Source of the DNA: Deinococcus roseus
GTDB lineage: Bacteria; Deinococcota; Deinococci; Deinococcales; Deinococcaceae
Direction of reading: 5' to 3'
Assembly (NCBI RefSeq): GCF_014646895.1
Contig: NZ_BMOD01000004.1
Span: 124,001 to 188,000 of the forward strand
Length of the DNA stretch: 64,000 bases
In this document: piece after piece, positions 43,381-51,588 of the stretch
How the letters are laid out: every line of letters starts with the position of its first letter
Position numbering within the stretch: the first letter of the stretch is position 1
The notes under the pieces: model-generated
The model's input: only the letters and a program-made list of their open reading frames with translations
What the model was told of the DNA's origin: nothing
The model's database searches: none
Translations under genes and position numbers: made by a program

Positions 43381-44379
43381 ATGGCGAAATACCGCATCTG
43401 CATCATTGAAGGCGACGGCATTGGACACGAAGTGATCCCCGCTGCTGTGCGCGTCCTGGAGGCCACGGGCCTGGAGCTTGAATTTGTCACCGCCCACGCG
43501 GGCTATGAATACTTCCTGGATCACGGGACCACCGTGCCAGAAGCCACCCTGGAAGCTGTGGAGCACACCGACGCCACCCTGTTTGGTGCAGCCACCAGCC
43601 CCAGCAAGAAGGTGGAAGGCTTCAAAGGAGCCATCCGCTTCATGCGCCGCCACTTTGACCTGTACGCCAACGTGCGCCCCACCAAGACCCGTCCCGTGGC
43701 TGGAGCCTACCAGAACGTGGACCTGATTCTGGTGCGTGAAAACACCGAGGGTCTGTATGTGGAAAAAGAGCGCATCGAGGGCGACAAGGCCATCGCAGAG
43801 GCCCACATTTCCAGATACGCCAGCGAGCGCATCGGCAAATACGCCATCGACCTTGCCCTGAAGCGCCGCAAGAAACTGGCCGTGGTGCACAAGGCCAATG
43901 TGCTGCCTGTTACCCAGGGCCTGTTCCTGAACACCATCATGGACGAGGCCAGAAAAGTGCAGGATTTGCAGAGCTGGGACGTGATCGTGGACAACTGCGC
44001 CATGCAACTGGTGCGCAACCCTGCCCAGTACGATGTGCTGGTCGCCACCAACATGTTCGGCGACATCCTCTCTGACCTGGCAGCAGGTCTGGTGGGCGGT
44101 CTGGGCATCGCTGCCTCTGGCAACATCGGAGACAAGCACGCCATCTTTGAAAGCGTGCACGGCTCTGCCCCCGACATCGCTGGCAAGGGCATCTCCAACC
44201 CCACCGCCACCATCCTCAGTGCTGTGATGATGCTGGAACACCTCGGGGAATACGAAACCGCTGGCCGCATCTCTGCTGCCATTGACACCGTGCTGACCGA
44301 AGGTCCTCGCACCGGCGATCTGGGCGGCACCGCCAACACCCAGCAGTTCACCGATGCTGTGATCAAAGCCCTGGTCTGA
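43381..44379 (+). CDS. hicd: Homoisocitrate dehydrogenase
   Basis: NAD-dependent decarboxylating dehydrogenase of the isocitrate/isopropylmalate family (332 aa), acting in the alpha-aminoadipate route to lysine as in Thermus. The start MAKYRICIIEGDGIGHEVIP is near-identical in pattern to the Thermus enzyme; AIRFMRRHFDLYANVRP carries the substrate-recognition Arg and the Tyr, DNCAMQL and DILSDLAAGLVGGLG are metal and cofactor regions. The distinction from isopropylmalate dehydrogenase rests on the AIR-x3-RR-x-DLY segment. GAGGAGG lies about 9 nt before the ATG. Other lysine genes are absent from the window. Confidence 0.9.
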   Translation: MAKYRICIIEGDGIGHEVIPAAVRVLEATGLELEFVTAHAGYEYFLDHGTTVPEATLEAVEHTDATLFGAATSPSKKVEGFKGAIRFMRRHFDLYANVRPTKTRPVAGAYQNVDLILVRENTEGLYVEKERIEGDKAIAEAHISRYASERIGKYAIDLALKRRKKLAVVHKANVLPVTQGLFLNTIMDEARKVQDLQSWDVIVDNCAMQLVRNPAQYDVLVATNMFGDILSDLAAGLVGGLGIAASGNIGDKHAIFESVHGSAPDIAGKGISNPTATILSAVMMLEHLGEYETAGRISAAIDTVLTEGPRTGDLGGTANTQQFTDAVIKALV

Positions 44380-44399
44380 CCTTCACAGTAGAGATCAAC

Positions 44400-44441
44400 A
44401 CAACTCTGAAAACAACTCTGAAAACAACTCTGAAAACAACT
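44400..44441. repeat. 12-bp tandem repeat, 3.5 copies, beside terminator
   Basis: ACAACTCTGAAA three times in perfect succession (44400-44411, 44412-44423, 44424-44435) and ACAACT of a fourth copy, directly between the hicd stop and its terminator. Confidence 0.92.
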
Positions 44442-44444
44442 TCG

Positions 44445-44470
44445 AACCCGGTCTGATGGCCGGGTTTTCT
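44445..44470 (+). terminator. Rho-independent terminator of hicd
   Basis: AACCCGGTC, loop TGAT, GGCCGGGTT followed by TTCTTTT. Confidence 0.82.
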
Positions 44471-44587
44471 TTTGGACCCGATCACAGATCATGTGAGAAT
44501 CCGGTAAGACCCGTGCTTTTACACTGAAATCAAAGCTGCAAAGCTTCCTCTTTACCGAATACGGTCCACATTGCTTCTACCTTTTTG

Positions 44588-44605
44588 CCCCCTGGTCTCA
44601 GGGGG
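44588..44605. other. Perfect hairpin overlapping promoter of ATP-grasp gene
   Basis: CCCCCTG, loop GTCT, CAGGGGG directly before the TATTCT -10 box (44608-44613). It resembles a terminator but lies in the promoter spacer. Confidence 0.6.
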
Positions 44606-44619
44606 TTTATTCTGTCTGC

Positions 44620-45450
44620 ATGAGCCACCTGATGATGCTGGAACAGACCCTGTGGGTTCTGGAGCAGAAAATTGCAAATCCCATTTATGATTTTTCCTTT
44701 GAACACCTTTTTGCCTGCGGCCATCCTTACCAGGTTCCTGCAGCAATAAAGGCCATTGCCAGAATTGGAGCCATAGAGGATTATCCTGCGCTTTATCAGG
44801 CGTGGCTGGATCAGGGGGTTCATCTGGTCAACACCCCTGAAGAACACGTGCGTGCGTCAGAATTACCAGGGTGGTATCCCCTTTTGCAAGACCTGACCCC
44901 AGGAAGCATCTGGTTTGATCACCTGCCCACACCTCAGGAAATTGAAGACCAATTGGACTTTCCCATTTTCATCAAAGGTGCCCGCCAGACCAGCAAACAC
45001 CAGTCATCCCTGTGCGTCGCTCGAGATTCTGCAGAGTTGCAAACCATTCTGCAGGAGTACCAGCAAGATCCCATTCTGCACTGGCAAACCCTGGTGTGCA
45101 GGGAACTCCTGGCCCTCAGAATCCTGCAAGCAGGTCAGGGAGACCAGCTGCCTGTGGCTTTTGAATTTCGCATGTTCTGGTATCGGGGAGAACTGGCTGG
45201 TGTGGGAAGGTACTGGCTGGATGGCCCCATGTATTCAGCCACACCAGCAGAAATGGCAGCCCTGCTTTCCACCGCCAGGACTGCCACACAACGGTTGAAC
45301 GTTCCTTTTCTGGTGGTGGATGTGGCCCAGACCGCAGCAGGTCACTGGGTGGTCATTGAATGCAATGATGCTCAGGAAAGTGGATATGCAGGCGTTTCTG
45401 CGGTGGCCCTCTGGCAAAGAATGATCAAAATTGAAAAAAACGGTTTTTGA
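44620..45450 (+). CDS. ATP-grasp domain protein
   Basis: Predicted ATP-grasp enzyme of 276 residues, likely joining a carboxylate to an amine or thiol, but the substrate is unknown; it resembles DUF4343-type proteins. The beta-strand LDFPIFIKGARQTSKH supplies the ATP-binding Lys, and a second Lys or Glu in VAFEFRMFWYRGEL, then the DVAQTAAGHWVVIECNDAQE block with metal-binding Glu/Asn is the ATP-grasp end. ATG 44620 is fixed by TATTCT 6 nt upstream. It converges with the TrmH gene. Confidence 0.78.
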   Translation: MSHLMMLEQTLWVLEQKIANPIYDFSFEHLFACGHPYQVPAAIKAIARIGAIEDYPALYQAWLDQGVHLVNTPEEHVRASELPGWYPLLQDLTPGSIWFDHLPTPQEIEDQLDFPIFIKGARQTSKHQSSLCVARDSAELQTILQEYQQDPILHWQTLVCRELLALRILQAGQGDQLPVAFEFRMFWYRGELAGVGRYWLDGPMYSATPAEMAALLSTARTATQRLNVPFLVVDVAQTAAGHWVVIECNDAQESGYAGVSAVALWQRMIKIEKNGF

Positions 45451-45454
45451 TGTT

Positions 45455-46243
45455 TCAGGCTTTGCGCTGTCTGAGGGCTTCATAAAGCAGCAGGGCTCCA
45501 GCAATTCCCACATTCAGGCTGTCTGCAGTGCCCTGCATGGGGATCACCACCTGCTCGGTGGCTTGCTGCATCCAGAAGTCACTCAGACCCTCGTGTTCTG
45601 TTCCCAGACAGATGGCTGTTGCCCCCAGGTAACTTGCTTCCCAGTAGGTTTTGTGGGTGTGTGGTGTGGCTGCCAGAATGGTGAAATTTCGGCTTTTCAG
45701 AAAGTCCAGCAGGTCCTGCTCTTCTGCAGCAAAGACAGGCTGGGTGAAAACACTGCCCTGACTGGCCCGGATCACGTTGGGGTTGTAGAGGTCGGTGCCC
45801 TCTCCTGTGATGAAAACAGCATCCACACCCACACCGTCTGCTGTTCGCAGGAGGGCTCCCAGGTTTCCCGGTTTTTCCAGGCCCTGCAAAACCAGCACCA
45901 GGGCCCGCTCTGGAAGCTGCAGTTCTGACAGTTGAAATTCTGGAATGGCAGCCAGAGCCACCATTCCATCTGGGTTTTCCCGGAGGCTGATTTTCTGGAA
46001 AGCAGCCTCGGACAGCTTGATCTGCTCCAGGCCTGCAAAATCCCTGTACAGTTCGTGGGCTTCTGGGCTGAACAGCTCCTCACAGAAATACAGTTTTTCA
46101 AGGTCCATGTCTGCCAGAAGTGCCCGTGATGCTTCTCTGGCCCCTTCAATCAGAAAACGGCCTTCTTTGCGCCTGTGTCTGCGCTCCTGCAGTTTGATCA
46201 GGGTTTTGAGTTCAGGGTTTTGGGTGCTGGTGATTTCTTTCAT
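45455..46243 (-). CDS. TrmH/SpoU family RNA 2'-O-methyltransferase
   Basis: SAM-dependent ribose methyltransferase with the knot fold (262 aa), for rRNA or tRNA. An N-terminal substrate-binding domain (about 1-95) precedes motif 1 (GNLGALLRTADGVGVDAV), motif 2 (AICLGTEHEGLS) and motif 3 (SLNVGIAGALLLYE). Specific target (for example 23S G2251) cannot be told from sequence. The stop codon lies 4 bp from the ATP-grasp stop. No clear Shine-Dalgarno or -10 was found before the ATG. Confidence 0.9.
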   Translation of the reverse strand: MKEITSTQNPELKTLIKLQERRHRRKEGRFLIEGAREASRALLADMDLEKLYFCEELFSPEAHELYRDFAGLEQIKLSEAAFQKISLRENPDGMVALAAIPEFQLSELQLPERALVLVLQGLEKPGNLGALLRTADGVGVDAVFITGEGTDLYNPNVIRASQGSVFTQPVFAAEEQDLLDFLKSRNFTILAATPHTHKTYWEASYLGATAICLGTEHEGLSDFWMQQATEQVVIPMQGTADSLNVGIAGALLLYEALRQRKA

Positions 46244-46431
46244 GGCTTATCGCTTTCAGGCTTTCCATGCTACACCAACAGCAAGACCTCTGGTTGCACC
46301 TGAGAAATCTTTTCTGTGGCTGTGAAATTTAACAGGAACCTGATTTTCAGATGAAGAGGTCCTGAGAAGAAGCTGTATTTATGAACTCAGTTTTCTCAAA
46401 AAGGGCATGTAGGTTCCGCTAAACTGAACCC

Positions 46432-46983
46432 ATGCAACAACGCTTCGCTTTGATGGCAGGTGCCCTCCTGCTCGCTGTTTCCTGCAATCAATCCCGTCCT
46501 GTGGCTTCTGAGCCTGAAGTCACCACCATCCCTGCAGAAAACAGCATCCTTCCTCAGGCCACCAGCACCATCAACAGCCAGATCCTGACCCTGGTCAATC
46601 AGGCCAGGGCCACTGCAAGGGTGTGTGGAACCACCTCTTACAAAGTTGCTCCTGCCCTGAAACTCAACACCCTGCTCACCAATGCAGCACAACTTCACAG
46701 CCAGGACATGGCCAGCAAAAACTTCTTCAGTCACACAGGCAGCAACGGCAGCAGTCCCTTCACCCGCATCACCGCACAGGGCTACAAATGGCGAACTGCT
46801 GGAGAAAACATTGCTGCTGGTTATGCCACAGCCCAGACCGTGGTCTCTGGCTGGCTCGCCAGCCCTGGACACTGCGCAAACATCATGAACCCCAATTTCA
46901 AAGATCTGGGTGTGGGATATGCCTACAGCAGCACCAGCACCTACAAACATTACTGGACCAACACTTTCGCTGCACCTTACTGA
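46432..46983 (+). CDS. CAP-domain (SCP/YkwD) lipoprotein
   Basis: Secreted CAP-superfamily protein (183 aa) of the YkwD type. The lipobox LAVSC places the acceptor Cys at about residue 18. The CAP signature residues are visible: His in FFSHTG, Glu in GENIAAG, and GHCANIMNPNF, the CAP2-like motif. A free Cys at about 64 and the Cys of GHCAN may pair. The domain's enzymatic role is unclear in bacteria. TAAACT (46420-46425) ends 6 nt before ATG 46432; leaderless. A bidirectional terminator follows. Confidence 0.9.
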   Translation: MQQRFALMAGALLLAVSCNQSRPVASEPEVTTIPAENSILPQATSTINSQILTLVNQARATARVCGTTSYKVAPALKLNTLLTNAAQLHSQDMASKNFFSHTGSNGSSPFTRITAQGYKWRTAGENIAAGYATAQTVVSGWLASPGHCANIMNPNFKDLGVGYAYSSTSTYKHYWTNTFAAPY

Positions 46984-46985
46984 AT

Positions 46986-47011
46986 GCTCAATCCAGCTCA
47001 ATCCGGCTCAA
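46986..47011. repeat. 10-bp tandem repeat, 2.6 copies, beside terminator
   Basis: GCTCAATCCA, GCTCAATCCG, GCTCAA directly after the CAP stop codon and just before its terminator. Confidence 0.8.
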
Positions 47012-47020
47012 GAACAACCA

Positions 47021-47050
47021 AAAGAACGCTGCGAAAGCAGCGTTCTTTTC
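47021..47050. terminator. Bidirectional terminator
   Basis: AAAGAACGCTGC, loop GAAA, GCAGCGTTCTTTT; for the CAP gene and the minus-strand lipoprotein. Confidence 0.88.
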
Positions 47051-47094
47051 AGCAAAATGGGTTCAGGCAAACCAGATATCTGTCTGTTGTGTCG

Positions 47095-47640
47095 TTAAGG
47101 TTGAACCCGAGTCACTTCACAGGCAGATTTATCACCTGGCAGCAACATGTTGCCCTGCATGGTGGGATCGCTTGAATCGGTAAATGTCCCTTTCAGGCGA
47201 CCAAACACCTTCCAATCTGGACTGGCTGGATCATAAAGCACATCACAAGAATAGCCCCACGAAACCTGAGCCACATTGAAAGGACCAGAGGCTTTCTTTT
47301 TCAGCCGGAATGTCACTCTGGTGACGGTGGCTCCCACATCCCTGGAGGCATAGAGCACCAATTCACGGTCTCCCAGATCCCTGAGCACCCGTGTGTCCAT
47401 GGTTTCTTCCATCACCTCCATGTTGGAATACTTTTTTTGAAGATGGAAATTTCCTGGTGTCAAGACCTGTTCCAGGGGGTCTGAAGACACCAAATAAGAC
47501 CAGAGGCCGGAAGGCAAATTGGCTTCAATTTTCCACACTTCCTTGCCAGAGAGGTCACCCAACAAATTGACATCTGTGTTTTTGGAATAGACAGGGGCAC
47601 AGGCCAATGTCAAGACAGGAAGCACACCAAAAGCAAACAA
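47095..47640 (-). CDS. Lipoprotein paralogous to the one at 47798
   Basis: About 181 residues from TTG 47640; it contains LTLAC as a lipobox, then APVYSKNTDVNLLGDLSGKEVW. It aligns with the protein at 47798-48397 over its whole length: LGDLxGxEVWxV, a WGYxCxV block and a C-terminal Cys before an Arg/Pro end. Function unknown. The start is problematic: no in-frame ATG or GTG exists between a TGA 30 nt upstream and TTG 47640, and the short signal that results lacks the usual basic residues; the codons AGG ATA TGG just before it would supply an Arg. Confidence 0.68.
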   Translation of the reverse strand: MFAFGVLPVLTLACAPVYSKNTDVNLLGDLSGKEVWKIEANLPSGLWSYLVSSDPLEQVLTPGNFHLQKKYSNMEVMEETMDTRVLRDLGDRELVLYASRDVGATVTRVTFRLKKKASGPFNVAQVSWGYSCDVLYDPASPDWKVFGRLKGTFTDSSDPTMQGNMLLPGDKSACEVTRVQP

Positions 47641-47693
47641 CCATATCCTGTTTTGCTGGTCAGCATTTCATCATGGCTACACAAAAACAGCAC

Positions 47694-47717
47694 CAGCAAC
47701 AACTTCAGCAACAACCA
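47694..47717. repeat. 12-bp tandem repeat beside terminator
   Basis: CAGCAACAACTT (47694-47705) and CAGCAACAACCA (47706-47717), ahead of the terminator at 47741. Confidence 0.7.
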
Positions 47718-47740
47718 TTCATTTCTTATGGCAAAACACA

Positions 47741-47771
47741 AAAGAATTCCCGACTTGATCGGGAATTCTTG
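47741..47771. terminator. Bidirectional terminator
   Basis: AAGAATTCCCGA and TCGGGAATTCTT flank a 5-nt loop; ends the upper lipoprotein gene on the minus strand. Confidence 0.85.
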
Positions 47772-47797
47772 ATGACGTGATGCGCTTTCCAAAACCC

Positions 47798-48397
47798 TCA
47801 GGCTGGGGGCTGATCGGTGGGGGCCGGTGTGGCAGGAGCAGCTGGCTCTGTGGGTTCTGCAGGAGTTTCCGGTTTCAACCGACGAATCACGCAGGCCCCT
47901 TTCTTCCAGTTCTGCAGGTTGTCATAGGCAGCGTCCCAGCTCAGGTTTGTGTTGGTGGCAGAGGTGCGGTCCGTGAAATTGCCTGCCATTTCATCTGCCA
48001 CTTCGCCTTTGGGAAGCACCACCCTGCAGGTGTAACCCCAGAAGATCTCCGAAAAATTCTCCGGGTCATTCACATTGCGGGCAAGATCCACCCAGAGGAT
48101 GTTTTCTGTGGTTTTTCTTTCCACGCTCAGTTCGAGTTTGGAATAACCGAAATCCCGCAATTTCATGCCAGAGATGCTGGTGGAAGTCAACAATTTCAGA
48201 GAAGGTGTCTTGAAAGCATACCCATACCAGGAATACTCCCCGATGCCCACCACTTCCCAGACTTCCTGTCCTTTGAGGTCACCCAGAGACGCAATGTCTT
48301 TTTTCTGGTCGTAAACCACCGGGGTGAAGGCGGGGGCACAGGAGGCCAAAACACCAGCAAGCACAGCAACAGCTAAGCCAAACTTCATATATCTCAT
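47798..48397 (-). CDS. Envelope lipoprotein, paralogue of 47095
   Basis: 199-residue lipoprotein with signal MRYMKFGLAVAVLAG and lipobox VLASC (Cys about residue 20). Middle: LGDLKGQEVWEVVGIG; IFWGYTCRVVLPKG; GACVIRRLKPE. The C-terminal tail is Pro/Ala/Thr-rich. AAGGAG lies 5-6 nt before ATG 48397, so this copy has a normal start, unlike its paralogue. The two are tandem and co-oriented but separated by a terminator. Family unknown. Confidence 0.8.
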   Translation of the reverse strand: MRYMKFGLAVAVLAGVLASCAPAFTPVVYDQKKDIASLGDLKGQEVWEVVGIGEYSWYGYAFKTPSLKLLTSTSISGMKLRDFGYSKLELSVERKTTENILWVDLARNVNDPENFSEIFWGYTCRVVLPKGEVADEMAGNFTDRTSATNTNLSWDAAYDNLQNWKKGACVIRRLKPETPAEPTEPAAPATPAPTDQPPA

Positions 48398-48451
48398 TTT
48401 TACTCCTTAAATACAGGGCTCCCTTTGCAGAGAGCCCTGCCTGTGTCCATC

Positions 48452-50233
48452 TTACTTGCGCATGCTGGGATTGAGAATCTTCTTGCGCAGACGAATGTTC
48501 TGGGGGGTGATTTCCACCAACTCGTCTTCTCCGATGTACTCCAGAGCGTCTTCCAGGGTCAGGCGCTTGGGGGGAATCAGGGTGAGGGCTTCATCGTTGC
48601 CAGCACTGCGAACGTTGGTCAACTTCTTGTTTTTGCAGATGTTGACGTTCATGTCCCCTTCGCGGGCGTTCTCGCCCACGATCATGCCAATGTAGACTTC
48701 GGTGCCTGCATCGAGGAAGAAGGTGCCACGGTCCTGCAGTTTGAAGATGGAGTAGGCAAAGCTGGGGCCGTTTTCCATGCTGACCAGAGAACCGTTCTGG
48801 CGGGTTTTGAGTTCGCCTGCCCAGGGGAAGTAACCATCGAAGATGTGGCTCATGATGCCTTCGCCCTGGGTCATGGACAGGAACTGGGTGCGGAAGCCGA
48901 ACAGGGCCCGGGAAGGAATCTTGAATTCCACACGCACACGGCTGCCCTGGGGTTCCATGTTCACCATCTGGCCTTTGCGGCTGGAGAGCACTCCAATCAC
49001 GGTGCTGGAGAACTGGTCAGGCACATCAATCACGAGGTGCTCGACAGGCTCACACATCACGCCATCAATGTCGCGGGTGATGACCTGGGGTGCGCCCACC
49101 TGCACTTCGTAGCCTTCGCGGCGCATGGTTTCGAGCAGGATGGAGAGGTGAAGCTCACCACGACCAGAGACCTTGAACTCGTCAGGGCGGATTTCTTCCA
49201 CTTTCAGACTCACGTTGGTCATGACTTCCTTCTTGAGGCGGTCATTCAGGTGGCGTGAGGTGACGTATTTGCCTTCTTTGCCCGCAAAGGGACTGGTGTT
49301 GGGCTGGAACACCATGGACACGGTGGGCTCGTCCACAGTGATGATGGGCAGGGCTTCGGGATCGGCCAGGTCAGCAACGGTTTCACCGATCTGGGCGTCT
49401 TCGATTCCCGCCAGGGCCACGATGTCCCCTGCGCTGACTTCATCCACTTCCAGGCGTTTCATGGCCAGGTGGGTGAAGGGCTGGGAAACACGGGTCTTGG
49501 TCATGGTGCCGTCTTTGTGCATCAGGTTGACGAATTCACCTTTTTTGACCTTGCCACGCTGGACACGGCCGATCACGATGCGGCCCAGGTACTCGCTGTA
49601 GTCGAGGTTGGTGACCAGCATCTGGAAGGGCGCAGCAATGTCCACTGCAGGTGCAGGGCAATGCTCAAGCACCATATCAAACAGGTCAGAGAAGTCATCC
49701 TTGGGGTTTTCCAGCTCACGGTAGGCTTTGCCTTCACGGGAGATGGAGTACAGGATGGGGAAATCGAGCTGCTCATCGGTGGCACCCAGTTCGGCCATCA
49801 AGTCGAAGGTGAGGTTGACCACTTCTTCGGGACGGGCGTCCTGGCGGTCGATCTTGTTGATCACCACGATGGGACGCAGACCCAGTTCCAGGGCCTTGCG
49901 CAGCACAAAACGGGTCTGGGGCATGGGACCTTCGGCAGCGTCCACCAGCAGGAGGCAGCCGTCCACCATGCCCAGCACGCGTTCCACTTCTCCACCGAAG
50001 TCGGCGTGTCCGGGGGTGTCCACGATGTTGATCTTGACACCTTTGTACATCACAGCAGTGTTTTTGGCGAGAATGGTGATTCCGCGCTCTTTTTCCAGCT
50101 GGTTGCTGTCCATGGCGCGTTCTTCGATGACTTCGCCGTGTCCGAGTTGTACGGTTTGTTTGAGGAGCCCGTCTACCAGGGTGGTTTTCCCGTGGTCCAC
50201 GTGGGCAATGATTGCAATGTTGCGGTATTCCAT
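48452..50233 (-). CDS. bipA: Translational GTPase BipA/TypA
   Basis: EF-G-like GTPase (593 aa) that binds the ribosome and supports 50S assembly and growth at low temperature. Motifs: G1 AHVDHGKT (about 10-17), G3 DTPGH, G4 NKID, then domains II-V, with the BipA-specific C-terminal segment (MSHIFDGYFPW, KLTNVRSAGNDEA). ATG 50233 is preferred to an upstream in-frame codon, with AAGG 7 nt before it. It sits 195 bp from tRNA-Asp on the same strand. Confidence 0.96.
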   Translation of the reverse strand: MEYRNIAIIAHVDHGKTTLVDGLLKQTVQLGHGEVIEERAMDSNQLEKERGITILAKNTAVMYKGVKINIVDTPGHADFGGEVERVLGMVDGCLLLVDAAEGPMPQTRFVLRKALELGLRPIVVINKIDRQDARPEEVVNLTFDLMAELGATDEQLDFPILYSISREGKAYRELENPKDDFSDLFDMVLEHCPAPAVDIAAPFQMLVTNLDYSEYLGRIVIGRVQRGKVKKGEFVNLMHKDGTMTKTRVSQPFTHLAMKRLEVDEVSAGDIVALAGIEDAQIGETVADLADPEALPIITVDEPTVSMVFQPNTSPFAGKEGKYVTSRHLNDRLKKEVMTNVSLKVEEIRPDEFKVSGRGELHLSILLETMRREGYEVQVGAPQVITRDIDGVMCEPVEHLVIDVPDQFSSTVIGVLSSRKGQMVNMEPQGSRVRVEFKIPSRALFGFRTQFLSMTQGEGIMSHIFDGYFPWAGELKTRQNGSLVSMENGPSFAYSIFKLQDRGTFFLDAGTEVYIGMIVGENAREGDMNVNICKNKKLTNVRSAGNDEALTLIPPKRLTLEDALEYIGEDELVEITPQNIRLRKKILNPSMRK

Positions 50234-50396
50234 CTGTCTACCTTTCTTCACTTCCAGAGCGGTGTTGTGGCCTTAAAAGGCACCCAAACGAACATTCTAC
50301 ATCTTTTCGTCAGCTCTGGGTGGTGTACTTGAGAAGAGACAGATGTCCGTGTGCTGCCACTCCTCTGGGCTTCTTGTGATCTGCTGCTCACAAGTC

Positions 50397-50420
50397 AAAC
50401 CCCCGAGCCTGAACTCGGGG
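50397..50420 (-). terminator. Terminator after tRNA-Asp
   Basis: CCCCCGAG and CTCGGGGG with a 6-nt loop, then TTTG on the minus strand, directly after the tRNA 3' end. Confidence 0.8.
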
Positions 50421-50427
50421 GCTTCTC

Positions 50428-50504
<77 letters not shown>

Positions 50505-50641
50505 TCCTGTGTCACTCACTGGCGGACAGCCAACAGGCTGCTTTCAGTGCTTATAGAGGATATTAAATTGCGAAAAAAAGAAAGTGATTTCAGACACATT
50601 TTTATGTTTTTCTCAGGGTTGTATTCCATCTCACCGAAACG

Positions 50642-50671
50642 TGTACAATAACCTTGTACAAAGAATATACA
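50642..50671 (+). promoter_or_regulatory. Putative CarH operator and promoter
   Basis: TGTACA at 50642-50647 and 50655-50660, and TATACA at 50666-50671, spaced 13 and 11 bp, all upstream of the CarH-like start at 50692. A TACAAT -10 candidate (50644-50649) overlaps the first box. Repeated TGTACA-type sites upstream of carH are consistent with autorepression by CarH in related bacteria. Exact TSS not seen. Confidence 0.6.
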
Positions 50672-50691
50672 AAGCGAGGCCCTGAAAGGTC

Positions 50692-51588
50692 ATGAACAAA
50701 ACCACTCCACTGTACACTGCCTCAGAAGTCGAAGAACGCGCTGGCATCGCAGCCAACACCCTCAGACAATGGGAAAGGCGTTACGGCATTCCCAATCCCA
50801 GCCGTGCAGCCAATGGATATCGGCTGTACAGCCAGAACGACCTGGAGTGCATTCAATTCATTCAGGCCCACATCGAAAATGGAGTCACAGTCAGCCGGGC
50901 TGTGGAGCTGTTGAAAAGCCAGCAAAACCCAGAAGCTTCAGAAACACAGACCGGTGAGCACACAAAGGTTGTTCAAGATCTGGTGGACGTGTGCCTGAAG
51001 TCTGACCAGAACCGGGCTTTGCAGCTGCTCAATTATGCCTCCATCTCCTTCACCGTGGAAGATGTGCTGCTGAAAATCATCGAACCCACCCTGACCCGTA
51101 TGGGAGAATTGTGGGCACAGGGACACATCACCGTTGCTGAGGAGCACCAGGCCACTGCTTTCTTGCGAGGAAGAATCCAGATTCTGCTGGATTTGCTGGG
51201 ACAACCCCTGGATGGACCCAGGGTCATTGTGGCCTGCGCTCCAGGCGAACACCACGAAATTGGTCCTTTGATGATCAGCGTGCTGCTGCGCAAACGCGGT
51301 GTCCAGGTGCACTACATCGGAGCCAACACACCTCTGGATGACCTGGTCCACTACGCCACCAACCACCAAGGAGATGGCATCCTGATCAGCGTGGGCCTGG
51401 CCGCAAACACCGACATCCTCAAACTGCATGCCAGCAGCCTGAAACAACTCAAAATCCCAGTGTTCATGGGAGGGGCACTGATCAACGCAGAACCAGCACT
51501 GGCGGAAGAATTCGGAGGCAAATACCTGGGTGCAGACACCTTGCATGCCGTTGAGCAGATGGTCCAGATGCTGGAAGGGGTTGTATGA
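50692..51588 (+). CDS. CarH/LitR-type B12-dependent photoreceptor and MerR regulator
   Basis: MerR-family repressor (298 aa) that, in its relatives, binds adenosylcobalamin in the dark, tetramerises on DNA and is released by light. The N-terminal winged helix (YTASEVEERAGIAANTLRQWERRYG) is followed by a four-helix bundle with the Trp141-x9-Glu151-His152 motif and the cobalamin-binding domain with ExHxxG (Glu186, His188, Gly191), which supplies the lower-axial His. All expected CarH hallmarks are present. It is followed by a CRP/FNR gene (overlap ATGA) as in Thermus LitR/LdrP, and the adenosyltransferase at 20139 could provide its cofactor. Confidence 0.93.
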   Translation: MNKTTPLYTASEVEERAGIAANTLRQWERRYGIPNPSRAANGYRLYSQNDLECIQFIQAHIENGVTVSRAVELLKSQQNPEASETQTGEHTKVVQDLVDVCLKSDQNRALQLLNYASISFTVEDVLLKIIEPTLTRMGELWAQGHITVAEEHQATAFLRGRIQILLDLLGQPLDGPRVIVACAPGEHHEIGPLMISVLLRKRGVQVHYIGANTPLDDLVHYATNHQGDGILISVGLAANTDILKLHASSLKQLKIPVFMGGALINAEPALAEEFGGKYLGADTLHAVEQMVQMLEGVV

